A DNA stretch of 64,000 nt from contig NZ_CP020700.1 of assembly GCF_003932715.1 (NCBI RefSeq), positions 6,346,501-6,410,500 of the forward strand. Direction: 5' to 3'. The position numbers were made by a program, and so were the translations under genes. Below are positions 24,829-33,265 of this stretch, one piece after another. The DNA is from Streptomyces tsukubensis. Its GTDB lineage: Bacteria; Actinomycetota; Actinomycetes; Streptomycetales; Streptomycetaceae. Position 1 is the first letter of the stretch, and every line of letters starts with the position of its first letter. The notes under the pieces were generated by a model. That model saw only the letters and a list, made by a program, of their open reading frames with translations. It did not search any database and was not told the DNA's origin.

Positions 24829-25179
24829 ATGCCTATTCGACGTTTTACCGTCACTGCCGCCGTGCTGGGCGGACTCGCGCTCCCGCTGCTCGCGGCCCCT
24901 TCGGCGACCGCCGCAGTCCCGTCGGCCCCGTCCGTTGTCACGGCTGTCTCGCAGCCCTGTGAGCGGCCCGGGCGCTGGGTGGTCGGCACGAAGGCCGTCA
25001 CGATCCGCTCCAAGGCGACCACCGCCTCGACGGCCGTCGGCATCCTCTACAAGCACCACAGCTTCACCGTCCACAAGACCAGCGGCGCCTGGCACCACAT
25101 CACCGACAAGACCACCGGGGTCAGGGGATGGGTGAGCGCCAAGTACGTCTACCGCACCGTCCGCATGTGCCTCAACTAA
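24829..25179 (+). CDS. Secreted SH3-like domain protein
   Basis: ATG 24829 behind AGGAG. 116 aa: signal peptide (RRFTVTAAVLGGLALPLLA, cleavage near ATAA), then a single bacterial SH3-type domain: VVGTKAVTIRSKATTASTAV, ILYKHHSFTVHKTSG, AWHHITDKTTGVRGWVSAKY with two cysteines (near residues 43 and 114) that could pair. Such domains bind peptidoglycan or cell-surface ligands. Conjugation-associated exported proteins of this type are plausible entry or surface factors; exact role unknown. Confidence 0.8.
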   Translation: MPIRRFTVTAAVLGGLALPLLAAPSATAAVPSAPSVVTAVSQPCERPGRWVVGTKAVTIRSKATTASTAVGILYKHHSFTVHKTSGAWHHITDKTTGVRGWVSAKYVYRTVRMCLN

Positions 25180-25243
25180 CCCCTCTCGGGCCTGTTTCTT
25201 CAACCCTTCCAATTCCCGGCAGCGACATGTGAAAGGAGTTCCT

Positions 25244-25723
25244 GTGGACGACGACGCCGACGTGATGCGCGTCTTCACCCGGCGGATCGAGGAACGGTTC
25301 GGGATGGGATTGTCCGCGCTGCGGCGGGCGGTCGCCGCAGCGCCGCACGCGAGTCCGGAGGCGGTGGAGGCCGTGCGCTGGCACGGCCTCCTGGCCACCG
25401 CGCAGAGTGCGCTGGAGCGGGCCGAGGACGCGCTCGTCGCCGTCCTCGACACCTCACCCACCCCTGCTGACCTGGTTGAGGACCACGAGCGGGTCATGCT
25501 GTTCGCCAGCCGCGTCAACGAGGCGCTCGGGATCCGGGACGGCCGCGCGACTGTTCTCCGGTTCCTCCTCGACCCCGACACCCCGGGCACCCATGGTCCC
25601 GCGGCCTGGCGCGGAGCCGTCGCCGCGCACCGCCGGGGCAACCCCGCGCTGCCGACCACCACCCCGACCGTGCCGCACGCGCCCTCCGCGCTCGCCCCGG
25701 TCCGGCGCGGGAAGGCTCGCTGA
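25244..25723 (+). CDS. Small helical protein, paralogue family A
   Basis: GTG 25244 with AAGGAG upstream. 159 aa: VMRVFTRRIEERFGMGLSAL and HGLLATAQSALERAEDALVAVLD followed by ERVMLFASRVNEALGIRDGR, an all-helical layout related to the genes at 23187 and 25723. C-terminal Thr/Pro-rich tail. Coupled to the next gene (TGATG). Function unknown. Confidence 0.65.
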   Translation: MDDDADVMRVFTRRIEERFGMGLSALRRAVAAAPHASPEAVEAVRWHGLLATAQSALERAEDALVAVLDTSPTPADLVEDHERVMLFASRVNEALGIRDGRATVLRFLLDPDTPGTHGPAAWRGAVAAHRRGNPALPTTTPTVPHAPSALAPVRRGKAR

Positions 25724-26145
25724 TGAACGGCCGGCCGACCGCCCGGAGTCTGGGCGAGCGCATCGAATCCCTCTACGGCCGGCCCCTGGCCGAACTCAAG
25801 GATCATGCCGACCACCACCGGTCCGGGGGCAGCATGCTCGCCGCCCTCCTCGCTGGCCTGACCGATCTCCAGCTCGCCGAGCGGGGGATCACCTTCCACC
25901 GCGACCGGCTGCTGCACCTCGCCCGGCCGGACCGCACGATCGGGACGTTCGACGCCGGTCACCTGCTCGACAACGCCCGCCGCATCGGTGAAGCGGTCGC
26001 CGTCCGCGACGCCCACGCCCGGACCCTGACCGCGGTCCTCGACAGCCTCCGCCCCGCCCCCGCGGCGGAGGCACCCGCCGCCGTACCGGCACCACCGGCG
26101 CTCCCCGTGCCCGCCGGGTCAGCCCACGCGGCCCGCACCCTCTGA
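25723..26145 (+). CDS. Small helical protein, paralogue family A
   Basis: ATG 25723 overlaps the preceding TGA. Residues 40-105 (LTDLQLAERGITFHRDRLLHL ... LLDNARRIGEAVAVRDAHARTLTAVLD) match the protein at 23187-23595 position by position. Proline/alanine tail. Three such paralogues in 2.5 kb suggest tandem duplication and divergence. Confidence 0.68.
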   Translation: MNGRPTARSLGERIESLYGRPLAELKDHADHHRSGGSMLAALLAGLTDLQLAERGITFHRDRLLHLARPDRTIGTFDAGHLLDNARRIGEAVAVRDAHARTLTAVLDSLRPAPAAEAPAAVPAPPALPVPAGSAHAARTL

Positions 26146-26182
26146 ACACACCCCGCATCTCTTCGCGCTAGGAGTTCTTCCC

Positions 26183-26977
26183 CTGACCACGCACGCCCCC
26201 GCGCCCGCCCCTGCCGATCTGTCGCGCGTCACCGAAACGCTGTCCATGCTCACCCCGCGCTGGACCGTCCATCTGGTGCTGGTCGTGGCCGAGCAGCCGC
26301 TGCGCTACACGGAGATCAAGCAGCGGATGCGGATGTCCGACGGCCAGCTCCACCCCAAGCTCCGCCAGCTCGTCGATCTGGGGCTGGCCGACCGTACCGA
26401 GCACGGTGTCCGCCATGTCGCCTACGGGCTCACCCGCCGCGGCACGGATCTGCTGCCGGTCCTGGCCGCCATCGCCACCTGGGCCGACACGCATCTGGAG
26501 CAAGCTCCCGACCCGGCACCCGAGACGGGGGTGTTCCGGCGGGCCCGTGATATCGAGGACGCCCTCGTGCTGATCGCCGCCCGGCACGCCACGCCGATCC
26601 TGTGGACGCTCGCGGTGCGGGGAACCGCCACCGCCGCCACGGTGGCCGCCGACGCGATGCCCGGTCACCGGCTCAGCTCGGTCTACCCCCGGCTGCGGCA
26701 GCTCGTCGGCGACGGCCTCGCAGAAGCGACGGACGGTACGTTCCGCCTCTCCGACTCCGGCCGCGCCCTGGCACCCGTCTACAGCGCGATGGCCGCGTGG
26801 GCGGCCGGACGCCCCCTCGCCGGCGCCGCCGCCCACCCGCTCCGCGGAATGCCCACGATCCAGACCCGGCTTCCGGCTCCCGCCATCACGACCGCATGGC
26901 GCGCGGCCGATCTCTTCTCCCACCAGCCCCCCGCCCGCGCCTTCGCGGGCGCACCGGCAGGAGGCCACCGCCGATGA
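26183..26977 (+). CDS. Tandem HxlR-like winged-helix regulator, CTG start
   Basis: AGGAG (26170-26174) is 8 nt upstream of a CTG at 26183. First domain: SRVTETLSMLTPRWTVHLVL then LRYTEIKQRMRMSDGQLHPKL and LRQLVDLGLADRTEHG, the HxlR pattern; the first ATG (26246) lies inside its first helix, so it is not the start. Second copy of the same fold: ALVLIAARHATPILWTLAVRG ... SSVYPRLRQLVGDGLAEATDG. 264 aa. Two winged helices in one chain suggest binding to a palindromic operator as a monomer. Likely regulates the surrounding operon. Confidence 0.74.
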   Translation: MTTHAPAPAPADLSRVTETLSMLTPRWTVHLVLVVAEQPLRYTEIKQRMRMSDGQLHPKLRQLVDLGLADRTEHGVRHVAYGLTRRGTDLLPVLAAIATWADTHLEQAPDPAPETGVFRRARDIEDALVLIAARHATPILWTLAVRGTATAATVAADAMPGHRLSSVYPRLRQLVGDGLAEATDGTFRLSDSGRALAPVYSAMAAWAAGRPLAGAAAHPLRGMPTIQTRLPAPAITTAWRAADLFSHQPPARAFAGAPAGGHRR

Positions 26978-27459
26978 CCACCACCAGCATCCCGAACTAC
27001 GACCGGCTCGCCCGTACCGTCGCCGTGCTGTCCGACCCGGGATTGATCCGGCTGATCACCGAGATCGACGACCACGGCCCCGTCCCGAGGGCTGGCCTCG
27101 CCCGCACCTTCCCGGACCTGCCCCGCCACGAACTCCTCCGGGCCCGCGACACCGCCCGCGATCTCGGACTCATCAGCACCGGCAGTGGCGCGGGGCACGG
27201 AGCATACAAACTCGCCGGCCGCGGGGCTGATCTTGCGGAGCTGTACGACCGGGCAGCCCGCTGGGCCCGCGCCCGCGACCTTCCCGCGCGTGACTCCAGT
27301 TTCGTCACCCGCGTCCGCACCACCCTCGACCACCTCACCCGGCCCGGCCACCACAACGAGACGGCGGCGTCCGGGGCCGGCCATCTTCTGGACGCTCTTC
27401 TCGGGTGGACCGCGGTGACCCCGGGCGTCGCCCACCGGATCCTTCCGGAGGCGGCATGA
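26974..27459 (+). CDS. Winged-helix-like protein (161 aa)
   Basis: ATG 26974 overlaps the previous stop (ATGA). VLSDPGLIRLITEIDDHGPV, PRAGLARTFPDLPRHELL and ARDTARDLGLISTGSG form a helix-turn-helix/wing pattern like half of the preceding protein. C-terminal helices follow. Probably another DNA-binding regulator. Confidence 0.68.
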   Translation: MTTTSIPNYDRLARTVAVLSDPGLIRLITEIDDHGPVPRAGLARTFPDLPRHELLRARDTARDLGLISTGSGAGHGAYKLAGRGADLAELYDRAARWARARDLPARDSSFVTRVRTTLDHLTRPGHHNETAASGAGHLLDALLGWTAVTPGVAHRILPEAA

Positions 27460-28292
27460 CGATGAGTGATCCGGACGACGTGTACGTCCACCCCCGCTAT
27501 CTCGCAGGGTCGACCTCGACCGGCGACCCGGGGCTGAGACCGGCGCTCGACGCCGGCTGGGAGATCAGCCACGACGAACTCGGCAACGTGTTCGTCCCCG
27601 CCCCGGACCAGCGGATCCGGATCGGCTACCTGCCCGAGGACGACGACGCCCTGTGGAAGATCGCCGCCTACCAGCAGCCGTTCGCCACACCCCGCTGGGC
27701 GGCGGCCTTCAGCACCGAATGCCCCACGGAGTTCATCACCGCCTTCACCACCGCCCTCGTCCCCCTCCACACCCAGGACGACGCGTTTCTCCACGAAGGA
27801 CTCGGCCGCGCCGACGACCCCCACCCGGTCCTCTCCCCCCTGACAGACGCCGACTGGACGGTGACCGACAACTGGTGGATCAGCGAGACGACCTCCCCCG
27901 ACGGCCTCGCAGGCGCCTGGTACCGCCGCGGCGCCCTCGACCACAACAACGAGCTCACCAGCAACAAGACCCGCTGGCAGATGTGGGGCGGCACCGGATA
28001 CGCCAGCTGGTACGCCGTCTTCTCCACCCACACCCCCAGCCGTCTCATCACCGCCACCGCCACGGCGCTCGCCGACCCCGCACCCGTCCTGCGCTGGAAA
28101 GACGGCCTCCGGCCCAACGACCCCGACCACGTCACCATCACACCCGTACGCCCTCCCGCGCCCACACCACTGGACATCCTCCGCGCCCGGCGCCCCGCCC
28201 CGGCTCCGCGGACCGTGGCGGTCCCGCGCTGGTCCACCAGCACCCCCTCCGCCCCCCTGCCCCGCCCCTCCCGCCCCGCAGCCCGACGCTGA
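27456..28292 (+). CDS. DUF317 domain protein
   Basis: ATG 27456 overlaps the previous stop; ATG 27462 is an alternative. Two DUF317 units: VYVHPRYLAGSTSTGD, IRIGYLPEDDDALWKIAAYQ, FSTECPTEFITAFTTALV, then DADWTVTDNWWISE, WQMWGGTGYASWYAVFST and HTPSRLITATATALA. 278 aa with a proline-rich end. Among the clearest DUF317 members in the window. Confidence 0.82.
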   Translation: MTMSDPDDVYVHPRYLAGSTSTGDPGLRPALDAGWEISHDELGNVFVPAPDQRIRIGYLPEDDDALWKIAAYQQPFATPRWAAAFSTECPTEFITAFTTALVPLHTQDDAFLHEGLGRADDPHPVLSPLTDADWTVTDNWWISETTSPDGLAGAWYRRGALDHNNELTSNKTRWQMWGGTGYASWYAVFSTHTPSRLITATATALADPAPVLRWKDGLRPNDPDHVTITPVRPPAPTPLDILRARRPAPAPRTVAVPRWSTSTPSAPLPRPSRPAARR

Positions 28293-28314
28293 CCCCGCCC
28301 ATTCGGAGCATCTG

Positions 28315-28797
28315 TTGTCCCTGCACACCGAGGAGTTCTTCACCACCGCACTTCCCCACCGGCTCGACGGATCCACCGTCGGAGACGCGTTCTACGCCCA
28401 GGCCCCCGACCGGGGCATCCGGCTGAGGATCGACTTCTACGAGACCCGCCAGCACACCTACGGCGGCCTGCGGCTGTCGGTGATTCATCCCGAGAAAGGT
28501 CGGCTCGACACCGCGATCCTGTCCTTCGCCGACCACGGCACCTACCGCGCCCGCGACCTCCGCACCGGCACCCTGCCCGGCACCAGCGGATACGCCACGA
28601 TCCGCAACTTCCCCCACGACGAAACCCACCGGCCCTGGAAGGGCGGCGACTTCGCCACCCTGGCCGACGCCGTCCACCGCTACGCCCGCACCTGGGGTAT
28701 CCCCCTAGCCAGGCCCGCAGCCCGTACGGCCCCGCGCACCACGGCACCGGCAGCCACCCCTTCCCCGGCCGGAGGGACCACCGCCCGTGCTCGATAA
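28315..28797 (+). CDS. Hypothetical protein (160 aa)
   Basis: TTG 28315 with GGAG 6 nt upstream. TEEFFTTALPHRLDGSTV, a beta-rich middle (GIRLRIDFYETRQHTYGG, LRLSVIHPEKGRLDTAIL, LSFADHGTYRARDLRTG) and a C-terminal helix (FATLADAVHRYARTW). No family recognised. Overlaps the next gene by 11 bp. Confidence 0.68.
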   Translation: MSLHTEEFFTTALPHRLDGSTVGDAFYAQAPDRGIRLRIDFYETRQHTYGGLRLSVIHPEKGRLDTAILSFADHGTYRARDLRTGTLPGTSGYATIRNFPHDETHRPWKGGDFATLADAVHRYARTWGIPLARPAARTAPRTTAPAATPSPAGGTTARAR

Positions 28798-29434
28798 CCT
28801 CCTCCACGAGCTCCACACCCACGGCATCCGGCCGCACGTCACCGGCCACCGCCCCGGCACACCACCCTGGACTCAGGCCGAGTTCACCCTCGGCCCGGTC
28901 GCGGTCCGCCTGTTCGACCACCACGAGCCGTCCCGGACCACGGTGGAGATGCGCCACCTCCCCGTACGGCACATCCCCGCCCTCCTGAACGCCGTCGGCG
29001 CCACCCCCGACCCCGAACTGCTCGACTTTCCTTCCCTGCCGGAGGACTTCGAGGGCGAGGCAGCCCGGTGGCTCGCCGACCAGATGGGCAACACCCTGGG
29101 GATGGTCCGCAAGTGGCCCGTCCCCGGGGCGGAGAACGACGCGGACCCCGCCTTGTACACCGACCACTTGTCCACCTGCTGGTCCGGCCCCGCCTGGGCA
29201 CTCCTCGAACTATCCGGACCCTCCCTCCACGCCCCCTGCACCCTGCGGATGGGCCAGCTCACCGACACCACGGTCCACGCCGTCATCACCACCCTCACCC
29301 GCACCGCGCCCCCCCACGACGCCGAAGACGTCCACCGGTCCTGCCCGGCTACCGCCGGTACTCACGGCCGAGGCCAGATCCACCCCCGGCCCCAGATGAC
29401 CTGTCGCCGTGCCACCCGACCTCCTTCCCCGTAG
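28787..29434 (+). CDS. Hypothetical protein (215 aa)
   Basis: GTG 28787, with GGAGGG about 13 nt upstream, begins LDNLLHELHTHGIRPHVTG, then AEFTLGPVAVRLFDHHEPS and VEMRHLPVRHIPALLNAVG. The C-terminal 40 residues are basic and low-complexity. It resembles DUF317-neighbourhood proteins in style but no family is recognised. Confidence 0.66.
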   Translation: MLDNLLHELHTHGIRPHVTGHRPGTPPWTQAEFTLGPVAVRLFDHHEPSRTTVEMRHLPVRHIPALLNAVGATPDPELLDFPSLPEDFEGEAARWLADQMGNTLGMVRKWPVPGAENDADPALYTDHLSTCWSGPAWALLELSGPSLHAPCTLRMGQLTDTTVHAVITTLTRTAPPHDAEDVHRSCPATAGTHGRGQIHPRPQMTCRRATRPPSP

Positions 29435-29507
29435 GGTCGCCGCCGATCGCCGCTGACAACCACCCCTTCCGATTCCTGATGAGCCCGACGTAGGAGCACC
29501 ACCCCTT

Positions 29508-31265
29508 TTGCACGCACCCCTCACCCGCGGCGTCCGCCGCCCCCTCGCCGTCGCGGTTGCCGCCGCCGTCGCGGGCACCCTCGCCACCGCACCCCCCGCC
29601 ATCGCGGCGGACCATTTCGGACCCGGCTACGCCATCCCCGACGCCGACGGAAACCCGGGCGCGAGCCACATCGGTGCCTACGGCCCGCCCGGCCCCCAGG
29701 TCGCGGGCGACCGGCAGACCTACTGTGCCGATCCCGAGAAGAAGGGCCCCCACCAGGCCGACGGCTACAGCACCCCCAGGACGGTCACGTCCTGGACCTC
29801 GTCCGTCACCGGCAAGCCGGTCCCCAAGGCGAACATCGCCTACGCCTCCTACGTGATCGGCAAGTACGGGCAGACCAGGGACGACGCGCAGGCGGCGGCC
29901 GTGGACGCTGCCGTCTACGAATGGCTTGCCGGCGGTACCTACGCCCTCGACGGAAAGCGCGGCCAGGAACGCTTGTCGTATCCCGTGGTGTCTGCGACGT
30001 CCCGCACGCTCGCCCAGAAGTACGTCGCCGAAGCGGCGAAGTACGCGGGACCGTACCGGCTCGAGATCACGCCCTCGGCGACCACCATCCACACCGGCAC
30101 CGAGGTCACCGTGGACGTGGAGGTCATCTCCACCCTCACCGGCCGCCCGATTCCCGGCGTCGCCGTCAAGATCACCGGAACAGGGGCCACGGCCGCCGGT
30201 GGGACCGTGACCACGGGCAAGACCGGTGCCGCGGAGTGGGCGTTCACCGCGTCGAAGGAGGGCACTGCGACGGTCTCCGCGACCGCGACCGGCCTGCCGG
30301 GATCGGAGCTGAAGGTCCTCACCCCCAACAACTCCCAGGCGCAGCGGATGCTGCTGGCGGGGGACACCACCACCGCCAAGGACATGGCCGCCGTGAAGGT
30401 CGACCAGGCGCCCGGCGGCGTCACCATCCACAAGGAGAACCCCGAAGGTGACGTACTCGTCGGCGCGGTCTTCCAGCTCCTCGACAAGACGACCGGCAAG
30501 CTGGTCGCTGAGGGCAAGACGGGCGAGAAGGGCGTGCTGGTCTTCGACGGGATCGCCCCCGGCACCTACACCCTGCGCGAGACCGACACCGGCGACACCG
30601 ATCACGACCTCGTCCCCGACCAGGACATCACCATCGTCTCCGGCCGCACCGCCCAGGCCAACCCGGTCACGATCGTCGACCCGTTCAAGGACGCCGACCT
30701 CCTCCTCCGCAAGACTGACAAGACCAGCGGCAGGGCACTGACGGGCGCCGTCATCAACATCGCCGAGAACACCGTCAAGGACGGCGAGGACGCGCCCGGC
30801 AAGCAGATCCTCTCCCTGACCACCGGCAAGGACGGCACCGCGAAGGCGAAGCTCGATGTCAAGCTCCGCTCGGGTTCCCGCTATTGGGCCACCGAGGTCA
30901 CCGCCCCCGACGGCTACCAGCTCGACGCCCAACCCATCCCCTTCACCGCCAAGCCCGGCGAGACCGTCACCGTCACGGTCCCGAACACCCCCGAACCCAC
31001 CACACCGCCCCCGACCACTCCGCCCACCACACCTCCGGCGACACCGCCCACGACCCCGCCGACCGTGCCGCCGAAGCCGGAACCCCCCAAGCCGGAAACG
31101 CCGCCCGACCCGTCCGGGAGCCTCGCCCACACTGGCGCGGACACCGCCCCCTGGCTCATCGGCGGCGCCGCCGTCCTCCTCACCGCCGGAGTCGGCGCCC
31201 TGTGGGCCACCCGCCGCCGCACCACCCACAACACCACCACAGGAGACGACCAGCACGCGGCCTGA
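29508..31265 (+). CDS. Cell-wall anchored surface protein (thioester-/SpaA-like)
   Basis: TTG 29508 after AGGAG. 585 aa: signal peptide (VRRPLAVAVAAAVAGTLATA, cut near AIAA), an N-terminal domain with QTYCADPEKKGP and AAAVDAAVYEWLAGG that fits a Cys-Gln thioester adhesin domain, an Ig-like segment (about residues 195-285), two SpaA-like repeats (VTIHKENPEGDVLVGAVFQL; DLLLRKTDKTSGRALTG), a Pro/Thr stalk, and a sorting signal LAHTG with membrane helix and RRR tail. LAxTG is the Streptomyces sortase E motif. Possibly mediates cell contact for mating. Confidence 0.85.
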   Translation: MHAPLTRGVRRPLAVAVAAAVAGTLATAPPAIAADHFGPGYAIPDADGNPGASHIGAYGPPGPQVAGDRQTYCADPEKKGPHQADGYSTPRTVTSWTSSVTGKPVPKANIAYASYVIGKYGQTRDDAQAAAVDAAVYEWLAGGTYALDGKRGQERLSYPVVSATSRTLAQKYVAEAAKYAGPYRLEITPSATTIHTGTEVTVDVEVISTLTGRPIPGVAVKITGTGATAAGGTVTTGKTGAAEWAFTASKEGTATVSATATGLPGSELKVLTPNNSQAQRMLLAGDTTTAKDMAAVKVDQAPGGVTIHKENPEGDVLVGAVFQLLDKTTGKLVAEGKTGEKGVLVFDGIAPGTYTLRETDTGDTDHDLVPDQDITIVSGRTAQANPVTIVDPFKDADLLLRKTDKTSGRALTGAVINIAENTVKDGEDAPGKQILSLTTGKDGTAKAKLDVKLRSGSRYWATEVTAPDGYQLDAQPIPFTAKPGETVTVTVPNTPEPTTPPPTTPPTTPPATPPTTPPTVPPKPEPPKPETPPDPSGSLAHTGADTAPWLIGGAAVLLTAGVGALWATRRRTTHNTTTGDDQHAA

Positions 31266-31326
31266 TGTCCCCGGCCGCGCCGTAGCCGGCCCACCGGCAC
31301 CGTGGAACCCGAGCACCGTCCGACCC

Positions 31327-31368
31327 GAGAGGGCCGGGAGGAACCGAAAGGCTTCCTTCCGGCCCTCT
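31327..31368 (+). terminator. Rho-independent-type terminator hairpin
   Basis: Arms GAGGGCCGGGAGGAA and TTCCTTCCGGCCCTC, one wobble pair, 12-nt loop, 61 bp after the surface protein stop. Ends the long plus-strand operon. Confidence 0.8.
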
Positions 31369-31589
31369 CCGGTGTACCGGACCAGCCAGGACGCCCAGGT
31401 GCCGTGGAGGGCCCTCCCCGCCGGCGAGCGCCGGCCGTCCCCGCCGCACGCCGACCGGCACACGCCAGGTCGGCTTGTCCACCTTTCCGCTGGTTCGAAT
31501 CGCGGTGATCTCTCGGTGTCACCGCAACGGACACCACCGCCATGCCGTTACGCGTGATCTGCACGCTCTCAGATGGGACACTTGGCCAC

Positions 31590-31907
31590 ATGAAAGAGGT
31601 GCGCTGCGGGCGATGCGACAACATCATCGGCATGGGATGCGCCTGCCCTCCTGACGGCAGCGTGCCCAAGGCGCGCCCGGAGGAAAGACGTGTTCGACAG
31701 GAGTGGCGGCGGTTCCCCGGCACCGCCATCCTGATCAAACGGGATGGCAAGGCGCACGTTCCAGGTGCCTGCGATCACATGACGGAAGACGATGTGCAGC
31801 CTCCGAAGTGGGGCTGGATTCTCGATCCGCCCCCAGGAGATTGGGGCCGTATCAGCGAAAGCTGCCCGGCAGTCGCCAATGGGGGAACGCGCAGCTGCGG
31901 GCGATGA
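31590..31907 (+). CDS. Small cysteine-rich protein (105 aa)
   Basis: ATG 31590. N-terminal KEVRCGRCDNIIGMGCACPP has two CxxC/CxC pairs, a likely small zinc knuckle; later residues KAHVPGACDHM and WGWILDPPPGDWGRISES. Followed 79 bp later by a strong hairpin (31986). No family recognised. Last backbone gene before the Tn7-like element. Confidence 0.62.
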   Translation: MKEVRCGRCDNIIGMGCACPPDGSVPKARPEERRVRQEWRRFPGTAILIKRDGKAHVPGACDHMTEDDVQPPKWGWILDPPPGDWGRISESCPAVANGGTRSCGR

Positions 31908-31985
31908 GCCGTTGCACGACGTGCATGGGGACTCTCGGCGGCTGATGATCTGCAGGGCCTGCTGTGCTGTGGGGTAGCTGACCAG

Positions 31986-32010
31986 AGGGCCGACGGCTTG
32001 CCGTCGGCCC
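31986..32010 (+). terminator. Terminator hairpin
   Basis: Perfect 11-bp arms GGGCCGACGGC / GCCGTCGGCCC with a 2-3 nt loop, downstream of the small Cys-rich gene and 70 bp before the transposon left end. Confidence 0.75.
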
Positions 32011-32077
32011 CCGTGCGTTTCGTGGTTCCGGGCACGCCAGACGCGGCACGACTCGGTCCGACGGCAAAGCGAATGGG

Positions 32078-32082
32078 TTGGA
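32078..32082. repeat. Target site duplication TTGGA, left copy
   Basis: TTGGA directly abuts the TGT left end of the Tn7-like element; the identical pentamer abuts the ACA right end at 46365-46369. Five-base duplications are the rule for Tn7-family insertions. Confidence 0.82.
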
Positions 32083-32485
32083 TGTAGGCTCTCCCGGCTC
32101 GCGGCATTGGGCGTCCCGTTGACCAGCAGCTCTTCCTCAGTCTCAAGTTGAGGCCACTGACGGCCTGTCTCACGACCGCGTCATTTCCTCGTTCGCTTCG
32201 TTGCGCTGGGCGCAGGTCGACCGGGCCCGCGCTGAGTCTGTGCGTGAGGCAGGTAATCCGTTGCTGACCATGGTTGCGTCGGAGGACTTCGCAGGGGCGC
32301 CGTCTCAGGCCCCCGGCAGGCTGGTGGCGGTACCGGTCTGCCGGGGGAGCGCTGGCGGTCCGGCGAGGCCGACGGTCGCGGACGGGTGGTTGACCGCCCG
32401 GCCGTTCTGTCGTCGCCGGTATGGAGCGCGTCCTTCAGCGACATCCGTCCAGGAGCCTTCCGTCACCGGAGGGTTGCGTCTCGAC
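32083..32485. other. Transposon left end, no gene seen
   Basis: About 400 bp between the left terminus and the stop of the PfpI gene. No convincing reading frame. Contains repeated TCTCA boxes (32141, 32168, 32303) resembling the terminal TTCTCAGAACCGG segment of the right end. Confidence 0.6.
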
Positions 32486-33196
32486 TTACCGTCGCTTCTT
32501 CGACGTGTTGCCCTCGATGGCTTCGACGACCTTCTTCGCTGTGGCCTTGGCCGAGCCCGGGTTCTGGCCGGTGACCAGGTTGCCGTCGGTCACGACGTAG
32601 GAGACGAACGGCAGTGTCGCCTTCTCGTAGAGCGCGCCGCGCTGCTTGGCCTTCTCCTCGGCGTTGTAGGGGACCAGTTTGTCGACGCGGGCGAGGACCT
32701 CCTCGGTCCAGGCGAATCCCGTCATTTTGCGGCCGGCGATGAGGTAGGAGCTGTCTGAGAGCCGGGTGTTGAGCAGGCCGCAGTAGCCGTGGCAGACCGA
32801 GGAGACGATGCCGCCGCGCTCGTAGATCTCGCGGGTGATGCGCTGCAGGCCCTCGCTGTCGGGGAAGTCGTACATCACCGCGTGACCGCCGGTGAAGTAG
32901 ATCGCATCGTACGCGGACGGGTCGATCTGGTCCGGGCTCGCCGTGTTCTCGAGCATGGCCATCTTTCCGGGGTCGGCGTGCCATGCCTTGGCGGTCTTGT
33001 CGTAGTTCGGGAATTTCAGTGCACGCGGTTCGAGCGGCACAGGGCCGCCGGCCGGGCTGACGAGCGTCTGCTCGTAGCCGTGCTCCTCGAAGATGTGCCA
33101 GGCGTGCGTGAGCTCGGAGAGCCACAGGCCGGTGGTGTGGGACGGGTCGTCGTAGTGGCCGACGTTGGTGACGACGTTGAGGACGCGCTTGGTCAT
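32486..33196 (-). CDS. DJ-1/PfpI, class I glutamine amidotransferase-like protein
   Basis: 236 aa. NVGHYDDPSHTTGLWLSELT, AYDAIYFTGGHAVMYDFPD and the nucleophile elbow VSSVCHGYCGLLN (Cys135-His136) match Hsp31/ThiJ-like DJ-1 family proteins, many of which are glyoxalase III or stress chaperones. ATG 33196 is preceded by GGGAAGATC-type sequence. Minus strand, downstream of the aldehyde dehydrogenase, so probably the last gene of the TetR-controlled cargo operon. Confidence 0.85.
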   Translation of the reverse strand: MTKRVLNVVTNVGHYDDPSHTTGLWLSELTHAWHIFEEHGYEQTLVSPAGGPVPLEPRALKFPNYDKTAKAWHADPGKMAMLENTASPDQIDPSAYDAIYFTGGHAVMYDFPDSEGLQRITREIYERGGIVSSVCHGYCGLLNTRLSDSSYLIAGRKMTGFAWTEEVLARVDKLVPYNAEEKAKQRGALYEKATLPFVSYVVTDGNLVTGQNPGSAKATAKKVVEAIEGNTSKKRR

Positions 33197-33265
33197 GGCT
33201 GATCTTCCCTCGTGCGGACCGGGATGGAGTGGAGGCGGGCCGTCGTAGCCGGAGCCAGTGGTCGG

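Noticed and set aside
31491..31525. GGTTCGAATC resembling a tRNA T-loop
   Set aside because: The flanking bases do not pair as a T stem and no acceptor or anticodon arm fits; it overlaps a separate GCGGTGA/TCACCGC inverted repeat.
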